A DNA stretch of 64,000 bases from JABDQZ01 sp963801985 (GCA_963801985.1 CAWDGV010000001.1:1-64000), one strand, 5' to 3'. Shown: positions 28,410 through 38,488, numbered from the stretch's first letter. Notes: generated by a model from the sequence alone, not told the origin. Translations and numbers: made by a program.

Positions 28410-29313
28410 ATGCAAACAGCTATTCGTCATTACCTGACCATTACCTTCAGCTACTGGGCGTTTACCATCACCGATGGTGTCCAAAGCTTCTGCGGAGCCG
28501 GTCGACAGCAGTGAAAAACGCCTTTTCAAATGGGTAGCCATTCTCACGGGTTCCAAAAACACCCTCAAAGGTGCAGGTTACTTTATCGGCGGCCTGTTAC
28601 TGTCGCTGGTTGGTTTTCGTGGAGCGCTCTGGGTTCTTGCCGGTGGTCTGGCAGTGGTGCTGGTGATTGCGATGCTGCTCCTGCCTCATCATATTGGTAA
28701 AACTGCTGCGAAAACCCGTTTCAGCCAGATATTTTCCAGGAGCCGGGAAATCAACTGGCTGTCAGCTGCCCGCTTTTTCCTGTTTGGTTCGCGCGATGTC
28801 TGGTTCGTCGTGGCGTTACCGGTCTACCTGTCTTCCACCCTGGACTGGCCTCATGCCCAGACCGGGGCCTTTCTCGCCTTCTGGATTATTGGCTATGGCA
28901 TCATCCAGGCATCTGCCCCGGGCCTGCTGCGTAACAAGCCGGTTTCCGGCAACACGGCGATCAGCTGGACATTTATCCTGGCGACAGTACCGGCCGCTAT
29001 TGCTATTGGATTATTACAGGGCCTGCCAGCGGAACTGGTGCTGCTAACCGGGCTGGCCATTTTCGCTGTGGTCTTCGCCATCAACTCGGCAGTCCACTCC
29101 TACCTGATCCTCAGCTACTCTGAACATGACAAGGTCGCTGTGAACGTGGGATTCTATTACATGGCAAATGCCGGTGGCCGCCTGGTAGGTACCGTACTGT
29201 CGGGCTGGGCATTCCAGCAGTATGGCCTGACGGGATGCCTGTGGATATCTGCCGCCTTCGTGCTCATGGCCGGTATGTTGAGCCTTAAGCTTTCTTCCAA
29301 AGCAATTCCATAA
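28410..29313 (+). pseudogene. arsJ: arsJ remnant (organoarsenical efflux MFS transporter) with internal deletion
   Basis: ArsJ is an MFS exporter of 1-arseno-3-phosphoglycerate, normally about 400 residues and encoded beside an arsenate-linked GAPDH. Here the true start is at 28410 (MQTAIRHYLTITFSYWAF), ending TITDG. The sequence then jumps near 28478 into the segment following KMSAKS in the family (SKASAEPVDSSEKRLF) in another frame. Roughly 120 residues, covering the first few helices, are missing. The downstream part (open frame 28474-29313) is well preserved: WVAILTGSKNTLKGAGYF, SAARFFLFGSRDVWFVVALP. No arsR or gapdh is adjacent. The deletion with frame change makes a functional transporter unlikely. 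Confidence 0.82.
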
Positions 29314-29606
29314 AGTCTTTCCACTCAGTAAACCTTGCAATGTCACTGAGGACGCCGTGAACCCTTCCATGGGGGCTTGCCGGCAGCATCCCTGCTGCCA
29401 AACACCTCACAGACAACACAAGGCATACTTCGCTACGAATGAACCCTGGGAAAAACCGGTCAATGCGTTCCTGTAACTCGATGAAGCGGCTCCATTCAAT
29501 ATAATGGTATAGTCACCAACACAGGGAACAAAAAAAATAAATCATGGTCACTATGCATGACATGAAAAAACAACAATATTTATAATAGATTAGCTATGGA
29601 GTCCGG
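29314..29606. other. intergenic region with a possible decayed dispersed repeat and MoxR promoter
   Basis: No gene is seen. Around 29350-29400 the string gacgccgtgaacccttcc followed by a hairpin-forming gcagcatccctgctgc resembles an intergenic repeat I recall from other gammaproteobacteria. A TATAAT at 29581-29586 lies 20 bases before the MoxR start. Confidence 0.35.
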
Positions 29607-30597
29607 ATGACAAACACATCAGATTTGGCGACAGCATTTAATACAGCAAAATCTGCTTTACAGGAAAAAATAATTGGCCAGCAAAACCTCGTCGAAAGAC
29701 TGCTGATCGCTTTGCTCGCAGAAGGCCACCTGCTGGTAGAAGGCCCTCCGGGCCTGGCCAAAACCCGGGCTATCAAGGAACTGTCCAAACTGATCGAAGG
29801 TGATTTTCACCGCCTGCAATTTACTCCGGACCTGTTACCCGGCGACCTGACCGGAACCGACGTTTACAATCCCCAGGGCGGCGAATTTATCTTTCAGCAG
29901 GGCCCAATATTTCATAACCTGATCCTGGCCGATGAAATCAACCGTGCCCCTGCCAAAGTCCAGTCTGCCCTGCTTGAGGCCATGGAAGAAAAACAGGTAA
30001 CCATCGGATTACATACCTATCAATTACCTTCCCCTTTTCTGGTCATGGCAACCCAAAACCCGATTGAACAGGAAGGCACTTATCCTTTGCCGGAAGCACA
30101 GCTGGACCGCTTCCTGATGCATGTCACGTGTTGATTATCCTGCCGCTGGTGATGAAACCGCGATTCTTGAACTGACTCGCGCCGAGGCTGCCAGTGATAA
30201 CAACCGGCCTGATAAAGTACAAGCCGATGGCTTTATTTTGTCCAGGGCACATATTCAGCAGGCCCAGTCTGAACTCCCTGTCATTGCATATGGCTGCATC
30301 GGTTCAGGAATACCTGGTACAGCTGGTACTGGCAACGCGAAATCCCCAGGCCTACGGTGAAGACCTGATGCACTGGGTCAGTTTTGGAGCCAGTCCGCGC
30401 GGCACCATAGCCCTGGATCGCTGTTCCCGTGCCCACGCCTGGTTGTCCGGCCGGGATTATGTCTCGCCGGAAGATGTGCAGGCTGTATTTCTTGATGTAT
30501 TGCGCCACCGTGTTTTGCTCTCCTATGAAGCGGAGGCGAAGGCTATACGCCTGATGATTTTCTGAATGAAGTCTTACAGCGGGTGCCTTTAGTCTGA
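29607..30597 (+). CDS. MoxR-type AAA+ ATPase, three frameshifts
   Basis: About 330 residues when repaired. Walker A GPPGLAKT, Walker B ILADEINRAP and sensor/arginine features (ATQNPIEQEGTYPLPEAQLDRF) are intact in the first frame from 29607, preceded by GGAG. Frame changes lie near 30126 (one surplus base joins FLMHV to RVDYPAAGDE), near 30287 (one surplus base before MAASVQEYLVQLV) and near 30537 (one missing base before EGYTPDDFLNEVLQRVP). The stop is at 30595-30597. MoxR ATPases act as chaperones with the VWA proteins encoded downstream. The conserved residues around each break argue against old decay. Confidence 0.88.
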
Positions 30598-30598
30598 C

Positions 30599-31634
30599 AT
30601 GTTCGATCGCCTGTTTAAACGCCGTGGTACAGGCCTGGATTATCAAGCGCAACAGACCCGAGTTACGCAATCCATGCCTCGCTGGAAGAACTGATTGGCC
30701 TGCGCATGTACGCCCGCCAACTGACTTTTGCCAGCACCGTACCTTCCAGCAATCTCATGGTCGGCAACCATTTGTCACGTTTCAAGGGACGCGGCATGGA
30801 TTACCTTGAATCCCGCAATTACCAGCCCGGCGATGATATCCGCAACATGGACTGGCGGGTTACTGCCCGTACCGGCCAACCCCATATCAAGTTGTTCCAG
30901 GAAGAACGACAGCGACCGGTGTTAATCATGCTGGATTCAACCCGGGTATGTTTTTTGCCAGCCAGGGACGCTTCAAGTCGGTTATTGCTGCCCAGGCAGC
31001 GGCCATACTGGCCTGGTCAGCCGCCAGTCATGGTGATCGTGTAGGCGGACTGATATTGAACCAGGAACATGTTGAACAACCGCCACTGGGAAATAAAAAT
31101 GGCATCCTGTCTTTCCTGCACCAAATAGCTGAACACAGCGACCCGGAAAACTATATCAAGTCTTCCAGCACGCAATCCGCCGTTCCAGGAACAATCCAGG
31201 CTACACGGTTTGAAAATGGCCTGAAGCGCCTGGCCAGAATTGCCCGGCCCGGCAGCCTGGTCTTTATTTTGAGTGATTTTTACCAGCTCAACGAAAAGTC
31301 AGTTCAACAGCTGGCGCAGTTAAAAGCCAATTGTGAATGCGTCCTGGTCCGTGTCCTGGATACACTGGAAACCACGCCGCCGCCAGCCAACCGCTATACC
31401 GTCACCAATGGCCGGCAACAGTCAGTTTTCAATACGGCAGATACAAGGCAGGCTGAACAATACCGTCTATGGTTCAGTCAGCATCAGGCTGAACTCGACA
31501 AGGTGTCCCGGCAACTTGCTATTCCAAGAATTGAGCTCAACACCAGTGAGCATCCAATTCAGCGTTTGCGTAAGGTTTTTTCCAATAAATCCGCGTCACG
31601 CAAACCGGTTTCACTCAAGGCTAACAGGCGATAA
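30599..31634 (+). CDS. DUF58 domain protein, two frameshifts
   Basis: About 345 residues when repaired. The start MFDRLFKRRGTGLDYQ at 30599 comes two bases after the MoxR stop. The frame changes in CCC at 30657-30659 (a fourth C gives TPSYAIHASLEELIGLR) and in cccggg at 30941-30946 (one more base gives DSTPGMFFASQGRF). The DUF58 hallmark GRGMDYLESRNYQPGDDIRNMDWRVTAR is intact in the middle frame. DUF58 proteins occur between MoxR and VWA genes in the Bat/aerotolerance-type clusters; their molecular role is unknown. Confidence 0.87.
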
Positions 31635-32173
31635 TGATCATGCCCATGCCGGACCAGGAAAACCTGTTACAACTGCATGATATTCATTTACCCGCTGCTG
31701 CCAGCTGGTGGCCGCCGGCACCCGGCTGGTGGATATTGACCGCTATCAGCCTGCTGCTACTGACATGGATTGTTTACCGCCTGGGCAAATGGATGAAAGC
31801 CGCGCTTTGGCGCAAAAAACTGCTGTCCGAATTTAATCAATACCATGCCCGCATCGATGCGATGGATGACACCACGCTGGCAACTGAGATTTCCCGCCAC
31901 CTGCGGCAACTGGCCCTGACACTCTATCCTGCCAGTGAAGTAGCCAGCCTTACCGGCACGGACTGGCTGGAGTTTCTGGAAAGCCACAGCAAGCAGAAAG
32001 GCTTTTTTGAGATACCTGGCAGATACCTGGTTGAAGCACCTTATAAAGCGGCTGCAAACCAGTTATCCATTGCCCAGAAAAAGCAGTTGCTTAAACTGGC
32101 CAGACAGTGGGCTGTTTACAATACCGCACTGCATGCTGCGCATAAAAAGAATCGTCAGCAGGGGGAACAATAA
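31634..32173 (+). CDS. DUF4381 membrane protein
   Basis: 179 residues. It has one membrane helix near 28-48 (GWWILTAISLLLLTWIVYRL) and a cytoplasmic helical C-terminal domain. LHDIHLPAAASWWPPAPGWW at the N-terminus is the DUF4381 hallmark. The ATG overlaps the DUF58 stop (TAATG); ATG 31640 is an alternative start. It sits between DUF58 and the first VWA gene, its invariable position in gammaproteobacterial MoxR/Bat clusters. The function is not known beyond that association. Confidence 0.88.
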   Translation: MIMPMPDQENLLQLHDIHLPAAASWWPPAPGWWILTAISLLLLTWIVYRLGKWMKAALWRKKLLSEFNQYHARIDAMDDTTLATEISRHLRQLALTLYPASEVASLTGTDWLEFLESHSKQKGFFEIPGRYLVEAPYKAAANQLSIAQKKQLLKLARQWAVYNTALHAAHKKNRQQGEQ

Positions 32174-33166
32174 GTGTTTTCCCTGCAGTTCGAATTCGCC
32201 TGGCCCTGGATGCTGCTGAGCATTATCCTGCCGCTGGCCAGTTACCGACTGTTACCCCCTGGCGGCAGGCAGCAGCAAAGCGCACTGCTGTTTCCATTTG
32301 CACAAATGCTGCGCACCATGAAAAGCGGAACATCTCCAGATAAAAAAAACCTGCTGCGCTGGCTCGCCCTCACCGCCTGGTTGTGCCTGGTCATTGCAGC
32401 AGCCCGCCCCCAGTGGGTCGGTGACAGCATCCATGTGCCCGTAACAGGGCGCAGCCTGATGTTGGCCGTTGACATCTCCGGCAGTATGGAAAATGAAGAC
32501 ATGGTGATAAATCGCCATGCCGTGACCCGCCTGATGGCAGTCAAAGCAGTAGCTGGAGAATTTATCGAGAAACGCGAAGGCGATTACCTGGGACTGATTC
32601 TGTTTGGCCGCCGTGCTTACCTGCAAAGCCCGCTCAGTTATGATCGCCGCACGGTACAGATACTCCTGAATGAAGCAGTAGTAGGTCTCGCCGGCAAGGA
32701 AACGGCCATCGGTGATGCTATTGGCCTGGCAGTCAAACGCTTGCGTGACCAGCCAGCTGAAAACCGTATTCTCATCCTGTTAACCGATGGAGCCAACACA
32801 GCCGGGGAAGTTGATCCCCTGAAAGCCGCTGATCTTGCCGCCCGGGAAGGTATAAAAATCTACAGCATTGGTGTCGGAGACTCTGGCGTACGGGTGCGCG
32901 GCATGTTTGGCTTGAGAACACTGGGCAGTGACCTCGATGAAGTCACGCTTAAGGCGATTGCCACTAAAACCGGCGGACGCTATTTCCGCGCCAGGGACAT
33001 CCAGGAACTGCAGCAGATCTATGCATTACTCGACGAGATCGAACCGGTTTCAGATGAGCAACAGAGTTTCCGGCCTGTCAGGGAATTGTATCAATGGCCA
33101 CTGGCATTGTCCGTGTTACTGGCAATGATGCTAAGCCTGATAAGAAGGAATACGACAGATGGCTGA
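32174..33166 (+). CDS. BatA-like VWA membrane protein
   Basis: 330 residues with a GTG start directly after the DUF4381 stop (GGGGGAACAA upstream). N-terminal membrane helices lie at about 10-25 and 62-78. A von Willebrand A domain covers about 93-290 with a complete MIDAS: D100-I-S102-G-S104, a Thr in KETAIGDAIG and Asp in LLTDGANTAG. A C-terminal helix is near 307-323. In Bat systems the VWA domain faces the periplasm and interacts with its partner VWA/TPR protein, encoded next with an 8-base overlap. Confidence 0.92.
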   Translation: MFSLQFEFAWPWMLLSIILPLASYRLLPPGGRQQQSALLFPFAQMLRTMKSGTSPDKKNLLRWLALTAWLCLVIAAARPQWVGDSIHVPVTGRSLMLAVDISGSMENEDMVINRHAVTRLMAVKAVAGEFIEKREGDYLGLILFGRRAYLQSPLSYDRRTVQILLNEAVVGLAGKETAIGDAIGLAVKRLRDQPAENRILILLTDGANTAGEVDPLKAADLAAREGIKIYSIGVGDSGVRVRGMFGLRTLGSDLDEVTLKAIATKTGGRYFRARDIQELQQIYALLDEIEPVSDEQQSFRPVRELYQWPLALSVLLAMMLSLIRRNTTDG

Positions 33167-35138
33167 TTTTCATTTTCTCAATCCCTACTGGCTGTTACTG
33201 CTCCTTCCCCTGTTCGGATTAATCGGCTGGATATACCGGCAGAAAAAATCCAACTCAGCATGGCAGCAAGTGATCGAACCACAATTGTTACAACATCTTC
33301 TGGTTGAACCCCTGAACCCATCACGCAACTGGCCTTTGGCAGTTGCCGCGATCACCGGGCTGCTGGCAATTCTGGCGCTGGCTAACCCGGTCTGGGAAAA
33401 ACAGCCGCAAACTGTCTTGCAGACACCTCGTGCCATGGTGCTGGTACTGGATTTGTCAGCTTCAATGAATGCATCGGACTTAAAACCAACGCGCCTGGTT
33501 CGCGCTCGTCTGAAAGTACAGGATATTTTAAAGCGGGAACAGGAAGGCCTGACCGGCCTGGTTGTGTTTGCCGGTGATGCCTTCAGCGTGACCCCTTTAA
33601 CCCGTGACAATGAAACCATCAGTTCACAGCTACGCGTGCTGGAGCCCGGCATTATGCCGGCACAGGGCAGCCGGCTGGATCTTGGGCTGGTTAAAGCTGG
33701 CGAACTTTTACAACAGGCCGGCATCCATGCAGGCGATATACTGTTAATAACTGACGGTTTTGATTCTGCACAGGCGGTACTGGAAGCAAAGAAACTGCAT
33801 CAACAGGGCCACCGTATCTCCGTACTGGGCATTGGCACAACACAAGGTGCACCGATAAGTGATGGCAAGGGGGATGTTTTCAGGGATAAAAACGATGTTC
33901 CGATACTGGCAAAACTCGATGAAGAACGTTTAACCCAGTTGACTCAAATTGGCGGTGGTCGTTACAGTTCAATTCGCCTGGATGAATCCGACCTGGATTA
34001 TCTTCTCGGCCTGCCTTCATTAAATTTTGACCAGGCTATGGATGAAAGCTTATTCGAACAGAACCAGTGGAAACAAAATGGTCCTTACCTGACTTTGCTG
34101 TTATTACCATTGGCTGCCCTCGCCTTCAGGCGCGGCTGGCTGTTATCCGTATTGCTTGTTATCAGTGTATTTCCTGTTCCACAACCGGCCATGGCTTTTA
34201 GTATCGATGAAATGTGGAAAGATTTATGGCAAACACGGGAACAGCGAGCTTCCGAGGCATTGCTGCAGCAGCGTCATGAAGATACCGCCAGCCTTTCGTC
34301 CGACCCGGCAAGGCTGGGAAGCGCTTTCTACAAGCAGAAAAAATATACTGAAGCCCTGCAGCATTTTGAACAACTGCAAGACAGTGATGCTGATTATAAC
34401 CGTGGCAACGCTTTAGCCCGCCTCGGTAAATACCAGGAAGCTATTGATGCTTATGACAAGGCCCTGCAACAACAGCCAGGCATGCAGGATGCCATTGAAA
34501 ACAAGGCTGCAGTTGAAGCGTTGTTAAAACAAATGCAACAACAGGCACAAAACCAGCAGCAACAGGAAGAGGATTCAGATAACAAGGATGATGCTGAATC
34601 AGAACAGAGTGAAACCGGTCAGCAGCAGGATAACCCGCAACAGCAGCAACAGGCTGAAAGTTCAGAGCAACAACAGGGTACAGAAAAGCAGGACTCGCAA
34701 CAGCAGGCTGATGGTGCCGGACAACAGGCGGCTTCTGAACCACAAAACCAGGACCAGAATCAGCAGGACGAATCAACCAGCCAACAGCCGGAAAACAGTA
34801 ATCAAACACCTGGGCAGCCATCTGATAACCAGTTTGCTGACGCAGCAGAAGCCATGGACAAAGATGGCAGCGAAGACCCACAAAAGCCCGAGGCAAAACC
34901 TGAGACAAAGCAGGAAGCGGAGCCCCGGTCGGCTCAACAGCAGGAATCATCATCCAATCAGCAGCCACAGCAAGCCCAGGCTGATCAGCAAGCCTCCGAG
35001 CTCAGCAGCGAAGAACAGTTGGCTGCAGAACAATGGCTCAGGCGTATTCCAGATGACCCGGGTGGGCTTTTAAAACGCAAGTTTTTATACCAGTATCAAC
35101 AGAGAAACCAAAAACCATCATCAAGGCAACCGTGGTAA
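33159..35138 (+). CDS. BatB/BatC-like VWA-TPR protein with long glutamine-rich C-terminus
   Basis: 659 residues. Helices at about 10-25 and 58-75 precede a VWA domain (92-290) with MIDAS D98-L-S100-A-S102. Further helices lie near 310-345. A TPR pair follows (about 385-450: RLGSAFYKQKKYTEALQHFEQ and RGNALARLGKYQEAIDAYDKAL). The last 200 residues are low-complexity, dominated by Q, E, D, N and S, and end in the more ordered EEQLAAEQWLRRIPDDPGGLLKRKFLYQY. That terminal motif is conserved in BatC-type proteins. The gene merges what are separate batB and batC genes in other lineages. It overlaps the BatA-like gene by 8 bases. Confidence 0.92.
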   Translation: MADFHFLNPYWLLLLLPLFGLIGWIYRQKKSNSAWQQVIEPQLLQHLLVEPLNPSRNWPLAVAAITGLLAILALANPVWEKQPQTVLQTPRAMVLVLDLSASMNASDLKPTRLVRARLKVQDILKREQEGLTGLVVFAGDAFSVTPLTRDNETISSQLRVLEPGIMPAQGSRLDLGLVKAGELLQQAGIHAGDILLITDGFDSAQAVLEAKKLHQQGHRISVLGIGTTQGAPISDGKGDVFRDKNDVPILAKLDEERLTQLTQIGGGRYSSIRLDESDLDYLLGLPSLNFDQAMDESLFEQNQWKQNGPYLTLLLLPLAALAFRRGWLLSVLLVISVFPVPQPAMAFSIDEMWKDLWQTREQRASEALLQQRHEDTASLSSDPARLGSAFYKQKKYTEALQHFEQLQDSDADYNRGNALARLGKYQEAIDAYDKALQQQPGMQDAIENKAAVEALLKQMQQQAQNQQQQEEDSDNKDDAESEQSETGQQQDNPQQQQQAESSEQQQGTEKQDSQQQADGAGQQAASEPQNQDQNQQDESTSQQPENSNQTPGQPSDNQFADAAEAMDKDGSEDPQKPEAKPETKQEAEPRSAQQQESSSNQQPQQAQADQQASELSSEEQLAAEQWLRRIPDDPGGLLKRKFLYQYQQRNQKPSSRQPW

Positions 35139-35152
35139 CAACGGTATTTATT

Positions 35153-37006
35153 ATGAAGCGAAGTTTTATCAATCAGGTTCTACAGTCTTTTCTGCTTGTT
35201 GGATTGCTTGTTTTGTCCCAGCTCGCAGTTGCCAAGGTAACCGCCAAGGTTGACCGGCAATTTGCCTACGAAGGTGAAACAATCACCTTGAGTGTTCGAG
35301 CGGAAAACAGCCCGAATGCACGCGAACCCGACTTTAGTCCATTGCTCGAAAACTTCCATATCGGCGGTACCAGCAAGAGCTCATCAATCAGCATCATTAA
35401 TGGCCGCAGCAGCTCAAGCCTGACCTGGTCTGTCCGTTTGCAGCCAAAAAAGCTCGGTGAAATTGAAATTCCCTCGCTTTCGGTCGGGCAGGAATCCAGC
35501 ATGCCGTTCAAGATTGAAATCAAGCCGGTTCCGATACAGTCTGGTTCCCAAGGCAGTCAGCCGTTATTTATAACCCTGGAGATTGACAGCAAGGCAACAC
35601 GTTTTTATGTGCAGCAACATATCCCCCTGGTCACACGCCTGTATTACAAGCATGACATCAACCAGGGACAAATTACTGATCCTGCACCGCAAAACGCAAT
35701 CCTGGAAAGACTCGGTGACGATATACGCTACACCACCCAGTACAATGGACAGGACTACAAGGTCTTTGAGCGGCGCTATTCATTGCTGGCTGAAAAAAGC
35801 GGTGAGTTGCATATTCCGTCAATCCATTTCCAGGGAAATATCAGTAAGCCCCAGTCTCAACAGGGGGGACAACGTCGTCATGATCCTTTCTCAACCTTTT
35901 TCAGTACACCGTTAATCACCCAGGGACAGCCTGTCAGCATCAGAAGTAAACCGATTGACCTGGTGATAGAGTCTCACCCTAGTGAGTTCGATGGTCAGCA
36001 ATGGTTACCTGCCGAGTCTGTTTTATTGCGAGACAGCTGGACCAAGAACCCGCCAGTATTCAAAGTGGGTGAACCTGTCAGCCGTACCATTACCCTGGAA
36101 GCCAAGGGACTGGTCGCCTCCCAAATAAAACCGCTTGAACTACCATCAATCTCATCTTTCCGGCGTTACGCTGAACCGGCAGAAACCGAAACTCGCACCG
36201 ATGGTCAAAGTGTGTATGCCATTAGCCATCGCACCTTTACCTATATTCCGGCCTATCCCGGTGAACAGGAAATTCCCGAGTTCACTTTGAAATGGTGGAA
36301 CGTGATTACCCAGAAACAGGAAACCGCCCGGCTTGCTCCCTGGAAAATTAACGTTGAAAAAGGCCTCGACAACACACCAGCCGCGCCACCGTCAACAGCC
36401 AATGTAGCTGGCCAGTCCCAAACGACGCCATCTGCACCTGCACTACAGGAATCAACCAGCGCGGATATCGCCTCGGCTGATGTAATTACCCGGTTGAAAA
36501 TGTTCCTGAAAGACTATGTTTACTGGATTGCTGCTTTCTTCATTATTGTCCTGGCCATTTTAATTTTGCTGGCCAGGCGAAAAACCAGGCCCGGGAAAGA
36601 CACTGCAGCAGATAGCCAGCCCGAGATAATGCCGGACACTGCGGATTCCAGTGACAATACCCTGCACCAGGCTGTCAGCCGTGAAACCATCAATTCAAAA
36701 CAGCTGCTGCAGGATTTACGCGATGCCTGTGAACACAACAACGCCCAACAGGCGGCCCGCACATTATTGCAAATGGCACAACAGACCTGGCCGGAAAATC
36801 CGCCGAGAAGCATCGGCGCCCTGGCAGAATCATTTGATACTGGACGACATGCGCTGCAGGAGCTGGATCGTTACCTGTATTCAGGTAGCCGCGAAAAATG
36901 GAATGGCCAGGAAATCTGCGAGCTTTTCAAACGCGGATTCAAAGTAAAAGCGGACGACAAATCAGCCAAGCCGGTTTTGCGCCCGTTATATCCAGAGCAA
37001 CCCTAG
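35153..37006 (+). CDS. BatD-like exported protein
   Basis: 617 residues from ATG 35153 (MKRSFINQVL); a GTG at 35132 inside the previous gene is less likely. The signal peptide ends near VAKVT. Beta-sandwich repeats typical of BatD follow (FAYEGETITLSVRAEN; VFERRYSLLAEKSGELHIPS; TFTYIPAYPGEQEIPEF). A membrane helix lies near 445-465 (VYWIAAFFIIVLAILILLA), followed by a cytoplasmic helical tail. BatD is the periplasmic partner of BatA/B in the MoxR-linked aerotolerance-type cluster. Last gene of this operon. Confidence 0.92.
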   Translation: MKRSFINQVLQSFLLVGLLVLSQLAVAKVTAKVDRQFAYEGETITLSVRAENSPNAREPDFSPLLENFHIGGTSKSSSISIINGRSSSSLTWSVRLQPKKLGEIEIPSLSVGQESSMPFKIEIKPVPIQSGSQGSQPLFITLEIDSKATRFYVQQHIPLVTRLYYKHDINQGQITDPAPQNAILERLGDDIRYTTQYNGQDYKVFERRYSLLAEKSGELHIPSIHFQGNISKPQSQQGGQRRHDPFSTFFSTPLITQGQPVSIRSKPIDLVIESHPSEFDGQQWLPAESVLLRDSWTKNPPVFKVGEPVSRTITLEAKGLVASQIKPLELPSISSFRRYAEPAETETRTDGQSVYAISHRTFTYIPAYPGEQEIPEFTLKWWNVITQKQETARLAPWKINVEKGLDNTPAAPPSTANVAGQSQTTPSAPALQESTSADIASADVITRLKMFLKDYVYWIAAFFIIVLAILILLARRKTRPGKDTAADSQPEIMPDTADSSDNTLHQAVSRETINSKQLLQDLRDACEHNNAQQAARTLLQMAQQTWPENPPRSIGALAESFDTGRHALQELDRYLYSGSREKWNGQEICELFKRGFKVKADDKSAKPVLRPLYPEQP

Positions 37007-37261
37007 CCCACTGTGCTGGAATAACTCATCGAGGCTTGCGTTTGATCAAGCCTTTCAGCCAATCTCACTTGAGCGACTGCGAATGAGAAAGCTGACATTC
37101 AAGGTAACTTCAGTGAGTGAGTGCTACTCGGTATAAGCGGAAGTCAGCTAATCCAGATGAAGGGCAGCAAATCGACTTAAGCCGTCATCTGTTACAGGAT
37201 TTTGACCTGGTAATAACAGGCAACAACGTGGTAATAGCGGATACTACTAATTCAGGATCAT
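37007..37261. other. intergenic region between convergent genes with a 32-bp dispersed repeat
   Basis: No convincing gene. It contains one copy of a 32-bp sequence (37068-37099) also present at 47397-47428. Confidence 0.5.
37068..37099 (+). repeat. 32-bp dispersed repeat, copy 1
   Basis: cttgagcgactgc followed by atgagaaagctg and catt: 28 of 32 bases match the copy at 47397-47428 by direct comparison. Both copies are intergenic. Confidence 0.6.
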
Positions 37262-38488
37262 TTAGTTTTGATCCTGTGTTGTTGCCGGCAGGCGGTTCGT
37301 ATAGCGTCCATAAAACCATTTCATGATAAAGGGTGGTAACAATGTGGTAAGTGCAATAACAATCACCATCCCTGCATATATTTCATTATTGAATATTCCG
37401 CTTACTCTACCCAACTCCGCGAAAATTAGACCAACTTCACCTCGAGGTGTCATCGCCAAACCGATAGCCCAACGTACGTACCATGTTTCTTTAATAAAAA
37501 AAGCACCTATGAGCTTGCCAATAACAGCCGCCAGTAACAGTAAGAACGAGAACATCCAGATAAAGGGGGAGCTCCAGTCAATCTCCCGCAAATTTAGAGA
37601 CAGTCCCACAAACACAAAAAATATTGGCGTAAATAAATGCACAATGGGTTTCATCTGATCTTCAATACGATGCGCGAATTTCTCATCGGAGTGTAGGGCA
37701 ATACCCAATGGCAGAAAGAATCGTCTTGATAGCGCCAGACCTGCAGCAAAGCCACCTAGTAGTTCCGGTGCTCCAAGCAAATGGGCCAGCCAGGCAAAAA
37801 ACAACACCAGAGATACAATGGTGGTGGGTATTAGGCCCGGAATTTCACTCACTGCTTCGAAATGCTTGATTACTAATGAGATCAGTTTGGCGGCCACTGG
37901 AGCAAGCACGAAAAACGCACCCACGAAAATCAACACCTTGCCCGTATTGAGCAGGCTTACCCCGCCACCAATAGAAAACTCATAGAGTAGCGCCAGTAAC
38001 ACCACGCCCATGACGTCATCCAGTACCGCCGCACCCAGCACAATTTGTCCATCAGGTGTCTGTTGACGCTTAAGATCAGCTAACACTCTTACTGTGATCC
38101 CGATGCTGGTGGCGGTAAGCGTACCTCCAATAAACAGTGATACCAGCAGTGACAGGCCGAACACCCAGTAGCCCAATATAAAGCCCAAAACAAGCGGTAA
38201 AACAAATCCGATTATAGCTACTATGAAAGATTTGCCTCCTGTACGTACTAGTCTTTTTACATCAGTACCTAAACCAACTTCGAACAGCAGTAGGATAATG
38301 CCAATTTCTGCCATCAACTTGATGGCTTCATATGGCTCAATCCAGCCCAGTAAACTGGGCCCCAGCATTACACCTGCGAACAGTTCACCAATGACCGATG
38401 GCACCTGCAAACGCGTCATCAATTCTGCAAACACCCTTGCGGTGAGCAGAATAATCAATAGCGTAAGAAAAAAATCATGGGTTTCCAT
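37262..38488 (-). CDS. CPA2-family cation:proton antiporter
   Basis: 408 residues, about 12 to 13 membrane helices, no cytoplasmic RCK/TrkA domain. The CPA2 ion-binding motif is GAAVLDDVMGVVLLALL (the DD pair near residue 160). Other family marks are VIGELFAGVMLGPSLLG near the N-terminus and ATSIGITVRVLADL. It likely exchanges Na+ or K+ for H+ across the inner membrane. Lack of an RCK domain separates it from KefB/KefC. It is convergent with the BatD-like gene. Confidence 0.92.
   Translation of the reverse strand: METHDFFLTLLIILLTARVFAELMTRLQVPSVIGELFAGVMLGPSLLGWIEPYEAIKLMAEIGIILLLFEVGLGTDVKRLVRTGGKSFIVAIIGFVLPLVLGFILGYWVFGLSLLVSLFIGGTLTATSIGITVRVLADLKRQQTPDGQIVLGAAVLDDVMGVVLLALLYEFSIGGGVSLLNTGKVLIFVGAFFVLAPVAAKLISLVIKHFEAVSEIPGLIPTTIVSLVLFFAWLAHLLGAPELLGGFAAGLALSRRFFLPLGIALHSDEKFAHRIEDQMKPIVHLFTPIFFVFVGLSLNLREIDWSSPFIWMFSFLLLLAAVIGKLIGAFFIKETWYVRWAIGLAMTPRGEVGLIFAELGRVSGIFNNEIYAGMVIVIALTTLLPPFIMKWFYGRYTNRLPATTQDQN

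Noticed and set aside
34441..34968. 175-codon minus-strand frame
   Set aside because: It is a shadow of the CAG/CAA-rich Q tract in the VWA-TPR gene.
37117..37326. 69-codon plus-strand frame between convergent genes
   Set aside because: It overlaps the antiporter 3' end and has no family or start signal.
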